A DNA stretch of 64,000 nt. Origin: Austwickia sp. TVS 96-490-7B. GTDB lineage: Bacteria > Actinomycetota > Actinomycetes > Actinomycetales > Dermatophilaceae. The stretch covers positions 402,605-466,604 of the forward strand of contig NZ_JAHPZL010000008.1 in assembly GCF_019331795.1 (NCBI RefSeq). The letters are read 5' to 3'. Positions 1 to 11,031 of the stretch are shown here, one piece after another. The number at the start of each line of letters is the position of its first letter. The stretch's first letter is position 1. Position numbers and translations under genes: made by a program. A model generated the notes under the pieces. That model saw only the letters and a program-made list of their open reading frames with translations. It ran no database searches and was not told where the DNA came from.

Positions 1-1419
1 AGGCGCGAGCCCGACTACAGAACCGGTGCCGCGCTCGGCTTCCCACGCGCGGCGGAGTGCGTTCATGGCGGTGGTCTTGCCCGCCCCGGCAGGACCGACC
101 AACACGTCGAGCATCCGTCCCGACACCGCGATACGGGCCAAGGCATCGACCTGATCGTCACCGAGCATCCGACCGTCCGCGTCGGGACTGCGCATGATCT
201 TCTCGACCGTGGCAAGCAGCACCGTTGGCCCGCCGAGGTTTGCGGCTCGTTCGAGGAGTCTGTCCTCGGCAGCGAGCTGGGACTCGGAGGTGAACACGGT
301 CGAGCTCTTCGGTCGAAACACCGAGGTGCCGTCGGGCTGACGGAACACGACGGGCGAGGCAACGAGTTCAGGTAGGGTCAGGCGGAGCGAGATGAGTTCG
401 GCGGCGTCGGCGACCATCATGACTATGGCTTTTCCTCTCCTGCATGGTGGCGAACTGCCAGCCCATCGTCCGCCGGGATGCCTCGGCCATGCGGTTCTAT
501 CGCCGCAAGGTCGAGCGCTTCTCACCGACCACCTCGACGACTGGACGCCCAAGCCCGCCGATCATGTCGAGCGGCGCATCTCTTGGGCCTCTCAGGAGAC
601 CGAAGGTGCCCGTCATGTGGTCGGCAAACACGGATTCGTGTAGTTCGGACAGGGCTACGACGACGGCGTGCATCGGCCTGCCGTCGAGCGAGCGCCATTT
701 CCCGTCGAGGACAAGCTTTGCCCTGTTGTTGATGATGCCGTGCGTGTGGAGGGGGGTCTCCGGCGCGGGAGTCGAAGTGATCGAACACGGTCGCGATGAT
801 TCCGATGACATCTGCCTGGGCAACTGCGCCATCCCTGGCGGTTGCGTCCGTGCGCGTGGCTGCAACTTCGCGTTCCATAAACGCAACCACCTCCGCGACC
901 GCGCGATGATGCGCTACTGCGATGAGTGCCTGGACTCCGGCATCGGCGACCGCCTATAACACGCTCGCGGACTTTAGGATCAAGAAAGTGAAGTCGAAGC
1001 CCGTGGCCGCCCGCCGTGTGCCCTGGGCAATTTCTTCGGCCACGATCTGCGCGACCGTCTCACCCTTGGCCCCAGGTGTGAGCGTCTGGTCAAGACCGGC
1101 GATCTGTGTTTTGATCTGCTCATCCTGGCTCTTGTACGCCGGGAAGCTCAGGCCGAGCTTGTCGCCAGTGATCGGACCACAGCCCGTGCTCATCAGGAGC
1201 TGAACTTGGTCTTCAGAGACCCAATCACCAACCTGAATCTCGCCTTTACCGAAGGACGCTACTCCCGCGCCGAGCCAGCGGCCAGGCGGCGTTTATTCCT
1301 CCATGTCGTAGCGCGTGAGCGGGGCTGATAGTGGTCTGTTCCTGTCGGCAGTCGCGATCGTCTTCAGCAGGTACTTATTAGCCATCACCCGCCGACATCA
1401 CGCGCATCGAAACCGTCAT
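1..1419 (-). pseudogene. MobF-type (TraA/TrwC-like) conjugative relaxase, decayed and cut by window edge
   Basis: Read on the minus strand from an ATG at 1419, the fragments in order match a MobF relaxase-helicase: MTVSMRVMSAGDG, KYLLKTIA, TPPGRWLGAG, GFDFTF..KSASVL, AVADAG..HHRAVAEVV, HTHGIINNRAK, RRTMGWQFATMQE, and a helicase Walker A (GPAGAGKTTAM, about 80-50). The reading frame is broken repeatedly: a frameshift next to TAA at 1378-1380, TAA at 1293-1295, TAG at 954-956 and TAG at 497-499 (both where the family has Trp), a frameshift near the G run at about 750, and another near 430. Material between the HTH motif and TMGW also seems shorter than usual. It continues past the left window edge. 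In the intact family this protein nicks oriT and unwinds the transferred strand, so the element can probably no longer transfer itself. Confidence 0.85.
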
Positions 1420-1599
1420 GCTCACCTCTGTTCCTGGTGAGCATGTAAGCACCCGCACCCGGTCACTTCTGAAGCGGTAGTCCTGATCCAATCTCGACCT
1501 GCAAGAGGCATGTGGCCTCCGATGGCAGTCGGGGTGGAAGCCGGCGACGTGACATCTGGCGGTGTCGCTCGGATGAGGCGCGGTGAGCGGCAGTGCGTG

Positions 1600-1612
1600 C
1601 ACCTGACAGGTG
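1600..1612. repeat. Short inverted repeat between two decayed genes
   Basis: CACCTG and CAGGTG flank a single base in the 263-base stretch between the relaxase remnant and the methyltransferase remnant. It could be an operator or part of a transfer-origin region of the former element. Nothing else in 1420-1682 is recognisable, and such a short repeat may be chance. Confidence 0.2.
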
Positions 1613-1682
1613 ACCAGCTCAGCACCAGCTCCAGCTCCATGATGAGGCGATGCCGGGGACGACCGTTACCGGAGCGAACTTC

Positions 1683-2769
1683 ATGCACGAACTCGACATC
1701 AGCGGCGAACCACGACTCAGGATGGGGTCGGTGTTCAGCGGCTACGGCGGCCTCGACCTCGCCGTGGAGCACGTCTTCAACGCCAAGACGGTGTGAATCT
1801 CCGAGCTCAACGAGCTCGTCGCCCGCGTCTTCTCCCGCCACTGGCCAGATGCACCGAACCTCGGCGACATCACGACGATCGACTGGAGTCAGGTCGAGCC
1901 CGTGGACATCCTCATCGGAGGGTTCCCGTGCCAGGACGTTTCCACCGTTGGCAAGCGCGCTGGCCTTGCTCCAGGCACGCGCTCGGGTTTGTGGGCGCAC
2001 ATGGCTGCGGCCATCGACGTGCTCCAGCCCGAGTGGGTCGTCATCGAGAACGTCCGCGGGCTGCTGTCCTCACCAGCCGCGCGGCCAGCGGCAGAAGGAG
2101 ACGACCATGAACGACGCAACCGCGGCGATGCAACCGCCGGCAACGCAACCCTTCGCGGTATGGAACGCAACCCGTGGCATCTGGGAGACAACGCAGCTCG
2201 ACCTCTACGGGCTCTCGGCGCCGTTCTCGGCGATCTGGCCGACCTGCGGCTGGATGCGCGTGGATCGGCCTACCAGCTTCGCTTGTCGGCGCTCCTCACC
2301 AACGCTTCCGCGTCTTCGCCCTCGCCCGGCGCACTGTTCCGCACCCCGCTGGCGACGGACTCCTCACGAGGCGGGGAAACCCTCGACCAGGTGCGAGCGA
2401 GACGAGGGACGATCGCGCTGTCGCACCAGATCATCGACTTCGCTCTCCACGGACCGTCTGGCTCACCGAGCAGAAGAGCCGAGCCGGAGACGCTGTGTTC
2501 CCTGATCGGCGGACTGTTCAGCGTTGAAGGCGTTACGGTGACGCCACCGCCGGTGGGAACACATCACCGGATGGTCAGCACCCGCGCCAGCCCTCCTGAA
2601 CGACGCCGACGACCCACCAGCACCCGCCTTCGTCGAATGGCTCATGGCATAGCTCCCAAGCTGGGTCACCGGCACCGACGATCTGACGTAGAACCAGCAG
2701 ATCACCGCGCTTGGCAACGGAGTGCTGCCTCTCCAGGCGGTGTCCGCACTGTCGATGCTCGCCGCGTGA
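1683..2769 (+). pseudogene. C5-cytosine DNA methyltransferase (Dcm/phage type), decayed
   Basis: From ATG 1683 the frame shows motif I (GSVFSGYGGLDLAVEHVF). After an in-frame TGA at 1794-1796 come motif IV with the catalytic Cys (GGFPCQDVS, about 1917-1943) and motif VI (VIENVRGLLS, about 2040-2070). Motif VIII (GAPHQRFRVFALA, about 2297-2335) lies in another frame. The C-terminal motif (NQQITALGNGVLPLQAVSAL) ends at TGA 2767-2769 in a third frame that also carries TAG at 2650-2652 and 2689-2691. A foreign-looking segment around 2107-2280 (WNATRGIWETT..FSAIWP) resembles a neighbouring gene of related phages and suggests an internal deletion or fusion. Intact members methylate cytosine at C5 using the PCQ Cys. 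With several stops and frameshifts this copy should be inactive. Confidence 0.85.
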
Positions 2770-2776
2770 ACGTGGG

Positions 2777-4555
2777 TTACGAGAGAGCCGCGTCCTCCGG
2801 TGCGCCCGGTGCTTTTCCCAGAGCGGCGAGTAGGCGGGTCCGGATTCGCCGCTTGCGCTGCTCGAAGAACGACGTGAAGTCGGTCAGGTCGAGCGGAAGA
2901 CCGTCGAGGTCGTTCTCTGTGAGGTAGGTGGCGCGCTTGTCCTCGCTCGGGAAGGCGGTGTCGATCCATTCCTCAGGCAGGCCGTCCTGCTTCTCAATGT
3001 TGGCGGTCCCTGCGAGCAGCTGGAGGTTCGGCAGGAGGTTCACGGTAGTCAGGTAGTCGTCGATGCTGTCGAGCGGGACACCGGCGTCGAGGAGCTTCTT
3101 CTTGGTGAAGCGGGACTTGGGGAAGATGTGGTCTTCGTGGAACTTCTTGCTCAGGTCCAGCCCCGGGTACAGGACCGAGAGGACGGAGAAGGTCCGCTGG
3201 CCGGCGTACTTGAGGTTGAGCAGCTCGTCGATCTCTGCGTTGTCGAACGCGAGGCTCTTGCCGACGGCCGCCATTGCCTCCTCGACCGCAGCGACCGGGA
3301 AGCCGTTCGTCGAGTTGCTTCGAAGGACATCGCGGATGCGGGTGAGGAGCGTGTCGAGCCCCGAACCCCAGATGCCACGCTTGACCAGCGAGCGCGTCAC
3401 CCATCGTTGAAGGGCGAGCCTGTCGGCGGCGTCCGCGGTGGAGTCGAGGTAGGAGTCGCCTGCACCCCGGAGGTGCAGGTAGTGCGCGACCGGGACGATC
3501 ACGCTGTTCGCGGTGAGGTTGCGTTCGTTGTATCCGAACTGCTGGAGCAGCGTCGCGGCACGGAGCAAGGCTCCCTTGATCTGCGGCCACGCGGCCTCCA
3601 CCTTGGCCATGTTCCCCTGAGTGAAGTTGGTGACCTTGAACCGCACGTCCACGTCCGCGATCGTCAGCGCGGTCTTCAGCACCACATCTTTGGAGAAGGA
3701 GAACTGGCGCCCGGCGTTGCTGTTGATCTCCGAGACCAGTGAGCGGACTTCCTCGCGCGCGTCCAGCTCTTGCCACTGGTTCGTCGCCATCGACAGCAGC
3801 AGGTCGGAGTACGAGAGCGTGGTGCCGCCGCTGTTGACGCGAACGAAGATTTCGAGCACCTTGTCGGCGTCCTGATCGGTCACCAGGAAGTAGTTCATCG
3901 GCTTGAGAACCCGCACCGCCTCGTACAGGTCGTAGAGCCGTTGAAACGCGTCAGCCGATCCAGCGATGCCGCGTTGCTCCAGCTCTCGCATGATCGCAGG
4001 TCCAGCGTTGGCGAGATCGAGGACCGCTCCGACCCGGAACCACTTGTCGGCCTCGCCGTCCGCCGGGGCCGCCTCCCGGTCGGTGAGGAACCGCAGGTCG
4101 TACTTGGTGCCGAGCTCCTCGTCGTCGGGCTCGTCGAAAAGGTTGAGGTAGAGGCGCTTGACGGGGAACGCGTCGACGCTGTTCCACCAGGCGTACTTCT
4201 TCTTCTCCGCGAAGCTGCCGTACAGCGCGATGTTCAGCGAGGTGAGCCGCTGCTGTCCATCGAGAACTGCAGTCGTGCCACTCCCGGAGGTAACCGTTGC
4301 CTTGTCCGCGTAGGGGTTGTCGCGCTCGTGGTAGTTCGTCAGGAACTCGTAGAACGTGTACGACTGCGCGGTTTCAGGCTTGACGTCCCAGAGCAGGAAG
4401 GACCCGACGGGGTACCCACGCATGAGGCTGTCGACGAGCTTGGTGATCTGATCGGCACCCCAAACGAACTCGCGCTGGATCGCCGGCATCAGGTACTCAC
4501 GCTTGTGGATAGCGGTCAGCATCTCCTCGATGCTGCGCGGGGTCTGGAACGACAT
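2777..4555 (-). CDS. DUF262/DUF1524 (GmrSD/SspE-like) nuclease, last gene of the defence-like operon
   Basis: This 592-residue protein opens with a DUF262 domain: IQREFVW (26-32), DSLMRGYPVGSFLLW (42-56) and the nucleotide-binding motif DGQQR (99-103). The C-terminal DUF1524 has a His-Asn nuclease core, DHIFPKSRF (475-483), with Asn at about 506 and 519, so the catalytic residues look intact. The family includes GmrSD (a type IV enzyme cutting glucosyl-hydroxymethylcytosine DNA) and SspE of phosphorothioate-linked defence; both use nucleotide hydrolysis to license cleavage. The gene follows the helicase by 30 bases on the same strand and is inferred to be the last gene of that operon. Being encoded beside adenine methyltransferases is unusual for a modification-dependent enzyme. 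The family call is firm; the target and its dependence on the neighbours are inference. Confidence 0.85.
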   Translation of the reverse strand: MSFQTPRSIEEMLTAIHKREYLMPAIQREFVWGADQITKLVDSLMRGYPVGSFLLWDVKPETAQSYTFYEFLTNYHERDNPYADKATVTSGSGTTAVLDGQQRLTSLNIALYGSFAEKKKYAWWNSVDAFPVKRLYLNLFDEPDDEELGTKYDLRFLTDREAAPADGEADKWFRVGAVLDLANAGPAIMRELEQRGIAGSADAFQRLYDLYEAVRVLKPMNYFLVTDQDADKVLEIFVRVNSGGTTLSYSDLLLSMATNQWQELDAREEVRSLVSEINSNAGRQFSFSKDVVLKTALTIADVDVRFKVTNFTQGNMAKVEAAWPQIKGALLRAATLLQQFGYNERNLTANSVIVPVAHYLHLRGAGDSYLDSTADAADRLALQRWVTRSLVKRGIWGSGLDTLLTRIRDVLRSNSTNGFPVAAVEEAMAAVGKSLAFDNAEIDELLNLKYAGQRTFSVLSVLYPGLDLSKKFHEDHIFPKSRFTKKKLLDAGVPLDSIDDYLTTVNLLPNLQLLAGTANIEKQDGLPEEWIDTAFPSEDKRATYLTENDLDGLPLDLTDFTSFFEQRKRRIRTRLLAALGKAPGAPEDAALS

Positions 4556-4585
4556 GCGGATTCTCTCGGTCGGGCTGGCAGGTGG

Positions 4586-7148
<2,563 letters not shown>

Positions 7149-7156
<8 letters not shown>

Positions 7157-8810
7157 CGCTATCGTCGGCCCCGTCCTCGTCGAAGAGGGTGTCGTCGTGC
7201 GGAGCGACTTGGGACTCGATGAAGGCGATCTCGGCGTCCGTCAATCCGTAACGCTCGTAGAGGAGAGCGTCTGTCCAGTCCCGATCGAGAGGAACATCTG
7301 GGACAAATGCATACACATCCCGGGTGGCGTGCTGGGTGGACTTGCGGAGCGACACAAGGAAGCGAACGAATCGGGTGCGCAGGTACGCGGAGTACCGCGT
7401 CGCTTCTTCCTCGGTGTCAAACCGTCCAGCGACAAGATACGTTTCCGTGCAAGCCGTGCCTGGGCCAGCGATGATCGGCTTGGAGAGGAACTTCGTTTCG
7501 ACCGCAGCGCTCGTTCCCTGGACCGCAGTCATGAGCACCTTCCACTGGTCGATCCACCCGTCGCTCAGCGGAACCTCACTTCGGGCGACCCAGGTGATCT
7601 TGCGGGAGCCGAACAGCTGCACCGGGTCCTTCAGACCGCTGGCGGCTGGCTTCCCATGGAAGAAGGTGCGCAGGCCAAATGGCTTGCCGGTGGACACGCG
7701 GGTGTCGAGCGTTGATTCTTGCTTCGCGCGGACCTTCTCCAGGATTGGAACAGCTTCGTTGCGTCGAACCAAGACATCGTAGGCATCGAGGTACCGGGTT
7801 GCCCGCTCGCCCACCGGCTGCCCGTCCCACATCGTCTGGATCGTGCAAGGTCCGTCATGCTCGCGGTCCCAGAGGAAGTACGAGACACCTCCTCTGATCT
7901 TGACTCCCGGGAAAGCCTCGTACAGCTTCGGGTAGTCGACGATGTCGTGCATGCGGTGGTCAGAGAGCATCTTCTTGCGGTACTCGTCGAGACCCTTGCC
8001 GCCTGCGAACCAGCGAGACGGTGTGACAAAGACGGCGAAGCGCGGGTCGAGTCCAAGTGCTTTCTCTACGAACATCTGGTAGATCGGCGCGGCAGAGGTG
8101 CCGTAGCCGCCATCGCTGAGCTGGTAGGGCGGGTTGCCGATGATGACGTCGAACTGCATGTTGTCTCCGAACAGCTCTGCGGTGCGAGCTTTGATGTCGT
8201 CAGTGTGGATGAAGGCGTAGGCGTGAGTCTCAAGCTCGTCGCCACGGGCGTAGTCGTCCTCGCCCGCCCCGCAGTAGAGGCACTTGCGGTTGGTGTAGAC
8301 CGTGATCTCTTCACTCGTGAGGGGATCGGCGCGGAACTCGCGCTTGCCGCCGCCCCAGGTGTGCTCAGTGCGCTCGAACCAGATGTTGCCATCCTCGGTC
8401 ATGAACGACTTGGCGATCGAGTGCGGGCCGTTAGCGAACTTCGAGCAGTAGACGCTCCGGCGCGCCAGCAGTGCAGTGAGCTGGGTGATCCCGATGCCGA
8501 ACACCTGACGGGTGAGGATGTGATCGACGCGCTCCGCGAGGTCGGGCATCTCCAGGATCAGTCCGTCAGTGAGCCGACGGACGATCTCACGGAGGAACAC
8601 CCCAGACTTGGCGAACGGGTCGAGGAACGTGACATCCGGGTTGGCCCAGATGTCCGCACCGTCGTTTGCGTCTGCCCACGCGGCGGCAAGCGTGTCGAGC
8701 ATCTGGTTCGCGAACTCTGGCGGGGTGAAGACCTCATCGTTGGAGAGATTCGCGATGCATGTCAGGACATCCGGGTTGTGCCCTCGGAGAGTGAAAGGTG
8801 CAAGGCTCAC
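7149..8810 (-). CDS. Eco57I-like N6-adenine DNA methyltransferase, apparently complete
   Basis: 553 residues. FTPPEFANQML (28-38) is the usual motif X region, LDPFAKSG (63-70) is a variant AdoMet-binding motif I, and IGNPPYQ (224-230) is catalytic motif IV of N6-adenine or N4-cytosine methyltransferases. Between motifs III and IV lies a Cys/His-rich insertion (RKCLYCGAG, Cys177 and Cys180, with His196 and His202) that could bind zinc. The stretch after motif IV (TPSRWFAGGKGLDEYR) and the long C-terminal part probably form the target-recognition region, since no separate HsdS-like subunit is encoded nearby. Its start overlaps the stop of the smaller methyltransferase-like gene by 4 bases (ATGA type). 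It is expected to protect host DNA at the sites the helicase/nuclease partners attack. The recognition sequence cannot be read from the protein. Confidence 0.85.
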
Positions 8811-9451
8811 GCGGCGGCCTCCGCGATCTGATTGAAGGTCATCGTCGGATAGGTCTGCGCGGGCACGAACAGGTCTTCATCGTCGAGTTCGCCGAACAGG
8901 GTTCCCTCGTACGAAGCGCGCTGGGTGAGGTCGTCGTAACGGAAGTCGCGCCTCTGGAACTTCCCTTTGCCGAGGTAGCCCCACTCAGGAAAGGTGATGG
9001 GCTGGCCGCTTGGCACAGTCATGGTCAAGGCATCGCCCTGCACGATGTTCACGGACAGGACCGCGCGTGCCGCTCGCGCCCACGGGTCATCGCTGCTGAT
9101 GCCCAGGAAGGTGTTGAACACCTCTGCGAGATTGTCCCGGCACTCCTCGGCGTTGTCAGCGAGGAGCTCGATGCCGTACGTGCACATCAGCGCGAACAGC
9201 GCGTAGTGACGCTTCTCGAAGTCGCTCCTACCGTGGCGAAGCTGGACCGTGACGAGCTTGCGGGCCAAGACTGGGACGAGGAAGTTGCCCGAGCCGCAAG
9301 CGGGCTCAAGCACGCGAGAGTCGATCCGCTCGGACTCGTGCTTGACGAGATCGAGCATGTCCTCGACCATCCACCCCGGCGTGAACACCTCGCCGTGATC
9401 GGCAACGCGCTGCTTGGACTTCACCAAGCGCTGGGCTTCACTCAGCGTCAT
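8807..9451 (-). CDS. N-6 DNA methylase-like half protein (motif I present, NPPY motif absent)
   Basis: A 214-residue protein with the methyltransferase front half: FTPGWMVEDML (23-33), motif I LEPACGSGNF (48-57), then ELLADNAEECRDNL and VNIVQGDAL, as in motifs II and III of HsdM/Eco57I-type enzymes. The catalytic (N/D)PP(Y/F) motif is missing and the protein ends soon after. It cannot be the split-off front of the next gene, because that gene has its own motifs X, I and IV. It may be an AdoMet-binding partner or allosteric subunit, or a scaffold for the full enzyme. It overlaps the upstream HTH gene by 14 bases and the next gene by 4, so production is probably coupled. Confidence 0.75.
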   Translation of the reverse strand: MTLSEAQRLVKSKQRVADHGEVFTPGWMVEDMLDLVKHESERIDSRVLEPACGSGNFLVPVLARKLVTVQLRHGRSDFEKRHYALFALMCTYGIELLADNAEECRDNLAEVFNTFLGISSDDPWARAARAVLSVNIVQGDALTMTVPSGQPITFPEWGYLGKGKFQRRDFRYDDLTQRASYEGTLFGELDDEDLFVPAQTYPTMTFNQIAEAAA

Positions 9452-9707
9452 CGTCGCCCCTTCCCGTGCTCGTCGTCACGATCGTAGGAGCGACCGCTGA
9501 CATTTGTGTGGGCTGCTGAGCGGTCTCGTGGTCGCTGGCTGCAGCACCCGCGCGCACCCAGTCGTCGATCTCGCTGGCTTGGAACTTCCAGAGGCGTCCG
9601 ACCTTGTGGGCGGGCATAGCCTTCTCGGCGATCCAGGTGTAGACGGTGTCTTTGGTGACCCCGAGGTGGGCGGCGATGTCGTCTGCGGACAGCCACGGCT
9701 CAGCCAC
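9438..9707 (-). CDS. Helix-turn-helix (excisionase/BldC-like) regulator, first gene of the operon
   Basis: An 89-residue protein from a GTG at 9707, chosen because AGGGAGGA sits at 9713-9720, an excellent ribosome binding site; an upstream ATG at 9842 lacks one. Residues about 4-50 form a MerR/excisionase-type HTH: WLSADDIAAHLGV, TKDTVYTWI, GRLWKFQASEIDDWV. The tail is Ala/Thr/Gln-rich. Such proteins act either as recombination directionality factors or as small regulators heading restriction-modification operons. Its 14-base overlap with the methyltransferase-like gene and shared strand favour the regulator role, but excisionase function for the nearby recombinase cannot be excluded. Confidence 0.75.
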   Translation of the reverse strand: MAEPWLSADDIAAHLGVTKDTVYTWIAEKAMPAHKVGRLWKFQASEIDDWVRAGAAASDHETAQQPTQMSAVAPTIVTTSTGRGDDDAE

Positions 9708-9712
9708 GTTGG

Positions 9713-9758
9713 TCCTCCCTCGCTCAATGGCCCAGGCAGGCCAACACCCACGATGATA
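9713..9758 (-). promoter_or_regulatory. Ribosome binding site and possible -10 box ahead of the five-gene operon
   Basis: On the minus strand, TATCAT (9758-9753) matches five of six bases of a -10 box and lies about 45 bases ahead of the GTG start; AGGGAGGA (9720-9713) is the ribosome binding site. No convincing -35 box was found, so the promoter part is weak while the ribosome binding site is clear. Confidence 0.4.
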
Positions 9759-9842
9759 CCGGCGGACGTACGGCTTGAGTAGGGTTTCTCCGGGCGTGGC
9801 CGAAGGAGATGGGTGCCGAGGGAGGTCGCTCCGCTCGGCCAA

Positions 9843-10847
9843 TCAGCCTGGGCCATGCGACTTGAGCCAGGAGGTCACTGCCTCCCGCCACCGGTCGGGA
9901 TCGGTGTTCCAGCAGAGGGTGTGGCCGGCATCGAAGGTCTCCAGCTCGATGAGGTCCGGCCGTGCGTCTCGGAGTGCTTGCGAGAGCTGGACTGGCACGG
10001 AGTCGTCTCGGGTGCCGTGGAGGATCAGGGCCGGCGTGGTGAGGTCTGCGGCTCGGGATGTCCAGTCGAAGGAGCGAAGTGGGATGCGGCCCGGCAACCC
10101 GACTGCGCGAGCCAGTGGGCCGCTGGCGAGCCACGGGATCGCGAGGTGCCCGGCTGCTGCGGGCAGTCCGCTGCGAACGCAGTTGGTCTTGATGACTTCG
10201 GTCCAGTTGAGGACTGGTGAGTCGAGTACGAGTGCGGCGATCAGCCCCTGATGTCGCGGGTGGTCGGCGAGTTGGAGGGCGATGACCGCTCCCATTGACC
10301 AGCCGAAGAGCACGATTCGTTGGGCTCCGCGTCGGACGGCGTATCCGATGGCTTCGTCAACGTCGATCGTCTCGGTGTGGCCGAGGGCTGTTCGGCCGGT
10401 GCCGACAAGTGGCCCTTCTGCGGTGTTGCGGTAGCTGACGACCAGGGAGGTGTAGCCGAGATCAGTTGCGGCGAGGACGCCGCGGAGGGTGCCGGCGTGG
10501 GTGCTGCCGAGGCCGTGGACATGGGTGGCCCAGGTCGAAGGGTCGCCGTCGATGCGCCAGGCCGGGCATGGTCCTGCGGGAGTCGTGATGGTGATGTCGC
10601 GGGCGTGGAGTCCGGCGTCGGCTGGGGCAGCATAGTAGATGCCGCTCCACGAGGCACGGTCGCCGGTCTTCGGGGTGAGGCCAGGCGCAGTGCCGGTGGT
10701 CCTTCGCGCGACGCGAGTAGGTCCGCGATCGACGATCTCGGTGGAGAGCTGGACCCAGCCTCCGTGCTTGAACCAGAGGTTGTAGATGCCGGGCGCGGTG
10801 AGTCGCCGTGCGATGACCCACCCGATTCCGGCGGCCACGGTCGTCAT
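9843..10847 (-). CDS. Alpha/beta hydrolase (serine hydrolase), island copy
   Basis: A 334-residue alpha/beta hydrolase from ATG 10847 (an ATG at 10940 is possible but adds a Gly/Ser/Arg-rich lead). It shows the nucleophile elbow FGWSMG, a likely acid in GTRDDSVP and a likely His in DAGHTLCWN. An N-terminal hydrophobic stretch (TTVAAGIGWVIARRL) suggests membrane association. It closely resembles the hydrolase at 15711-16988: both share IVLFGWSMG, VLDxPVxxW and the layout NTDPxRW near the end. Family members are annotated as acyl esterases or acylaminoacyl peptidase-like enzymes; the substrate is unknown. It lies between the operon and the recombinase, transcribed away from the latter, so it may be element cargo. 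Confidence 0.75.
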   Translation of the reverse strand: MTTVAAGIGWVIARRLTAPGIYNLWFKHGGWVQLSTEIVDRGPTRVARRTTGTAPGLTPKTGDRASWSGIYYAAPADAGLHARDITITTPAGPCPAWRIDGDPSTWATHVHGLGSTHAGTLRGVLAATDLGYTSLVVSYRNTAEGPLVGTGRTALGHTETIDVDEAIGYAVRRGAQRIVLFGWSMGAVIALQLADHPRHQGLIAALVLDSPVLNWTEVIKTNCVRSGLPAAAGHLAIPWLASGPLARAVGLPGRIPLRSFDWTSRAADLTTPALILHGTRDDSVPVQLSQALRDARPDLIELETFDAGHTLCWNTDPDRWREAVTSWLKSHGPG

Positions 10848-10964
10848 GATCCCGCCGCCGCGGGTTCCAGCAGTTCCGCGTTCGGCCGATCCCTCGACTT
10901 TCGCGCAGAGTGTCGCGTCCACGCTGTCCGCGTGGGACACGGCTTTGGGGCTGAAGCCGCTGGA

Positions 10965-10990
10965 CTACACCTCGGCGATCCTCGGTGTAG
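10965..10990. repeat. Inverted repeat between divergent hydrolase and recombinase genes
   Basis: CTACACC (10965-10971) and GGTGTAG (10984-10990) form a perfect 7-base inverted repeat with a 12-base spacer. It lies between the start of the hydrolase and the likely start of the serine recombinase, so it could be an operator or recombinase binding site. It would be inside the coding sequence if the recombinase started at the far-upstream ATG. Confidence 0.3.
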
Positions 10991-11031
10991 GTGACCCCAG
11001 CGGGGACGAGCAAGCCGGGCTGGTCTCCGAC

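Noticed and set aside
1-2769. Stop-codon reassignment or readthrough (Trp at TGA/TAG) as explanation for the interrupted relaxase and methylase
   Set aside because: Both genes also need several frameshifts, and chromosomal genes here use TGA and TAG as normal stops.
9438-9842. Longer version of the HTH protein starting at 9842
   Set aside because: No ribosome binding site there, and an excellent one precedes the GTG at 9707, which begins right at the HTH domain.
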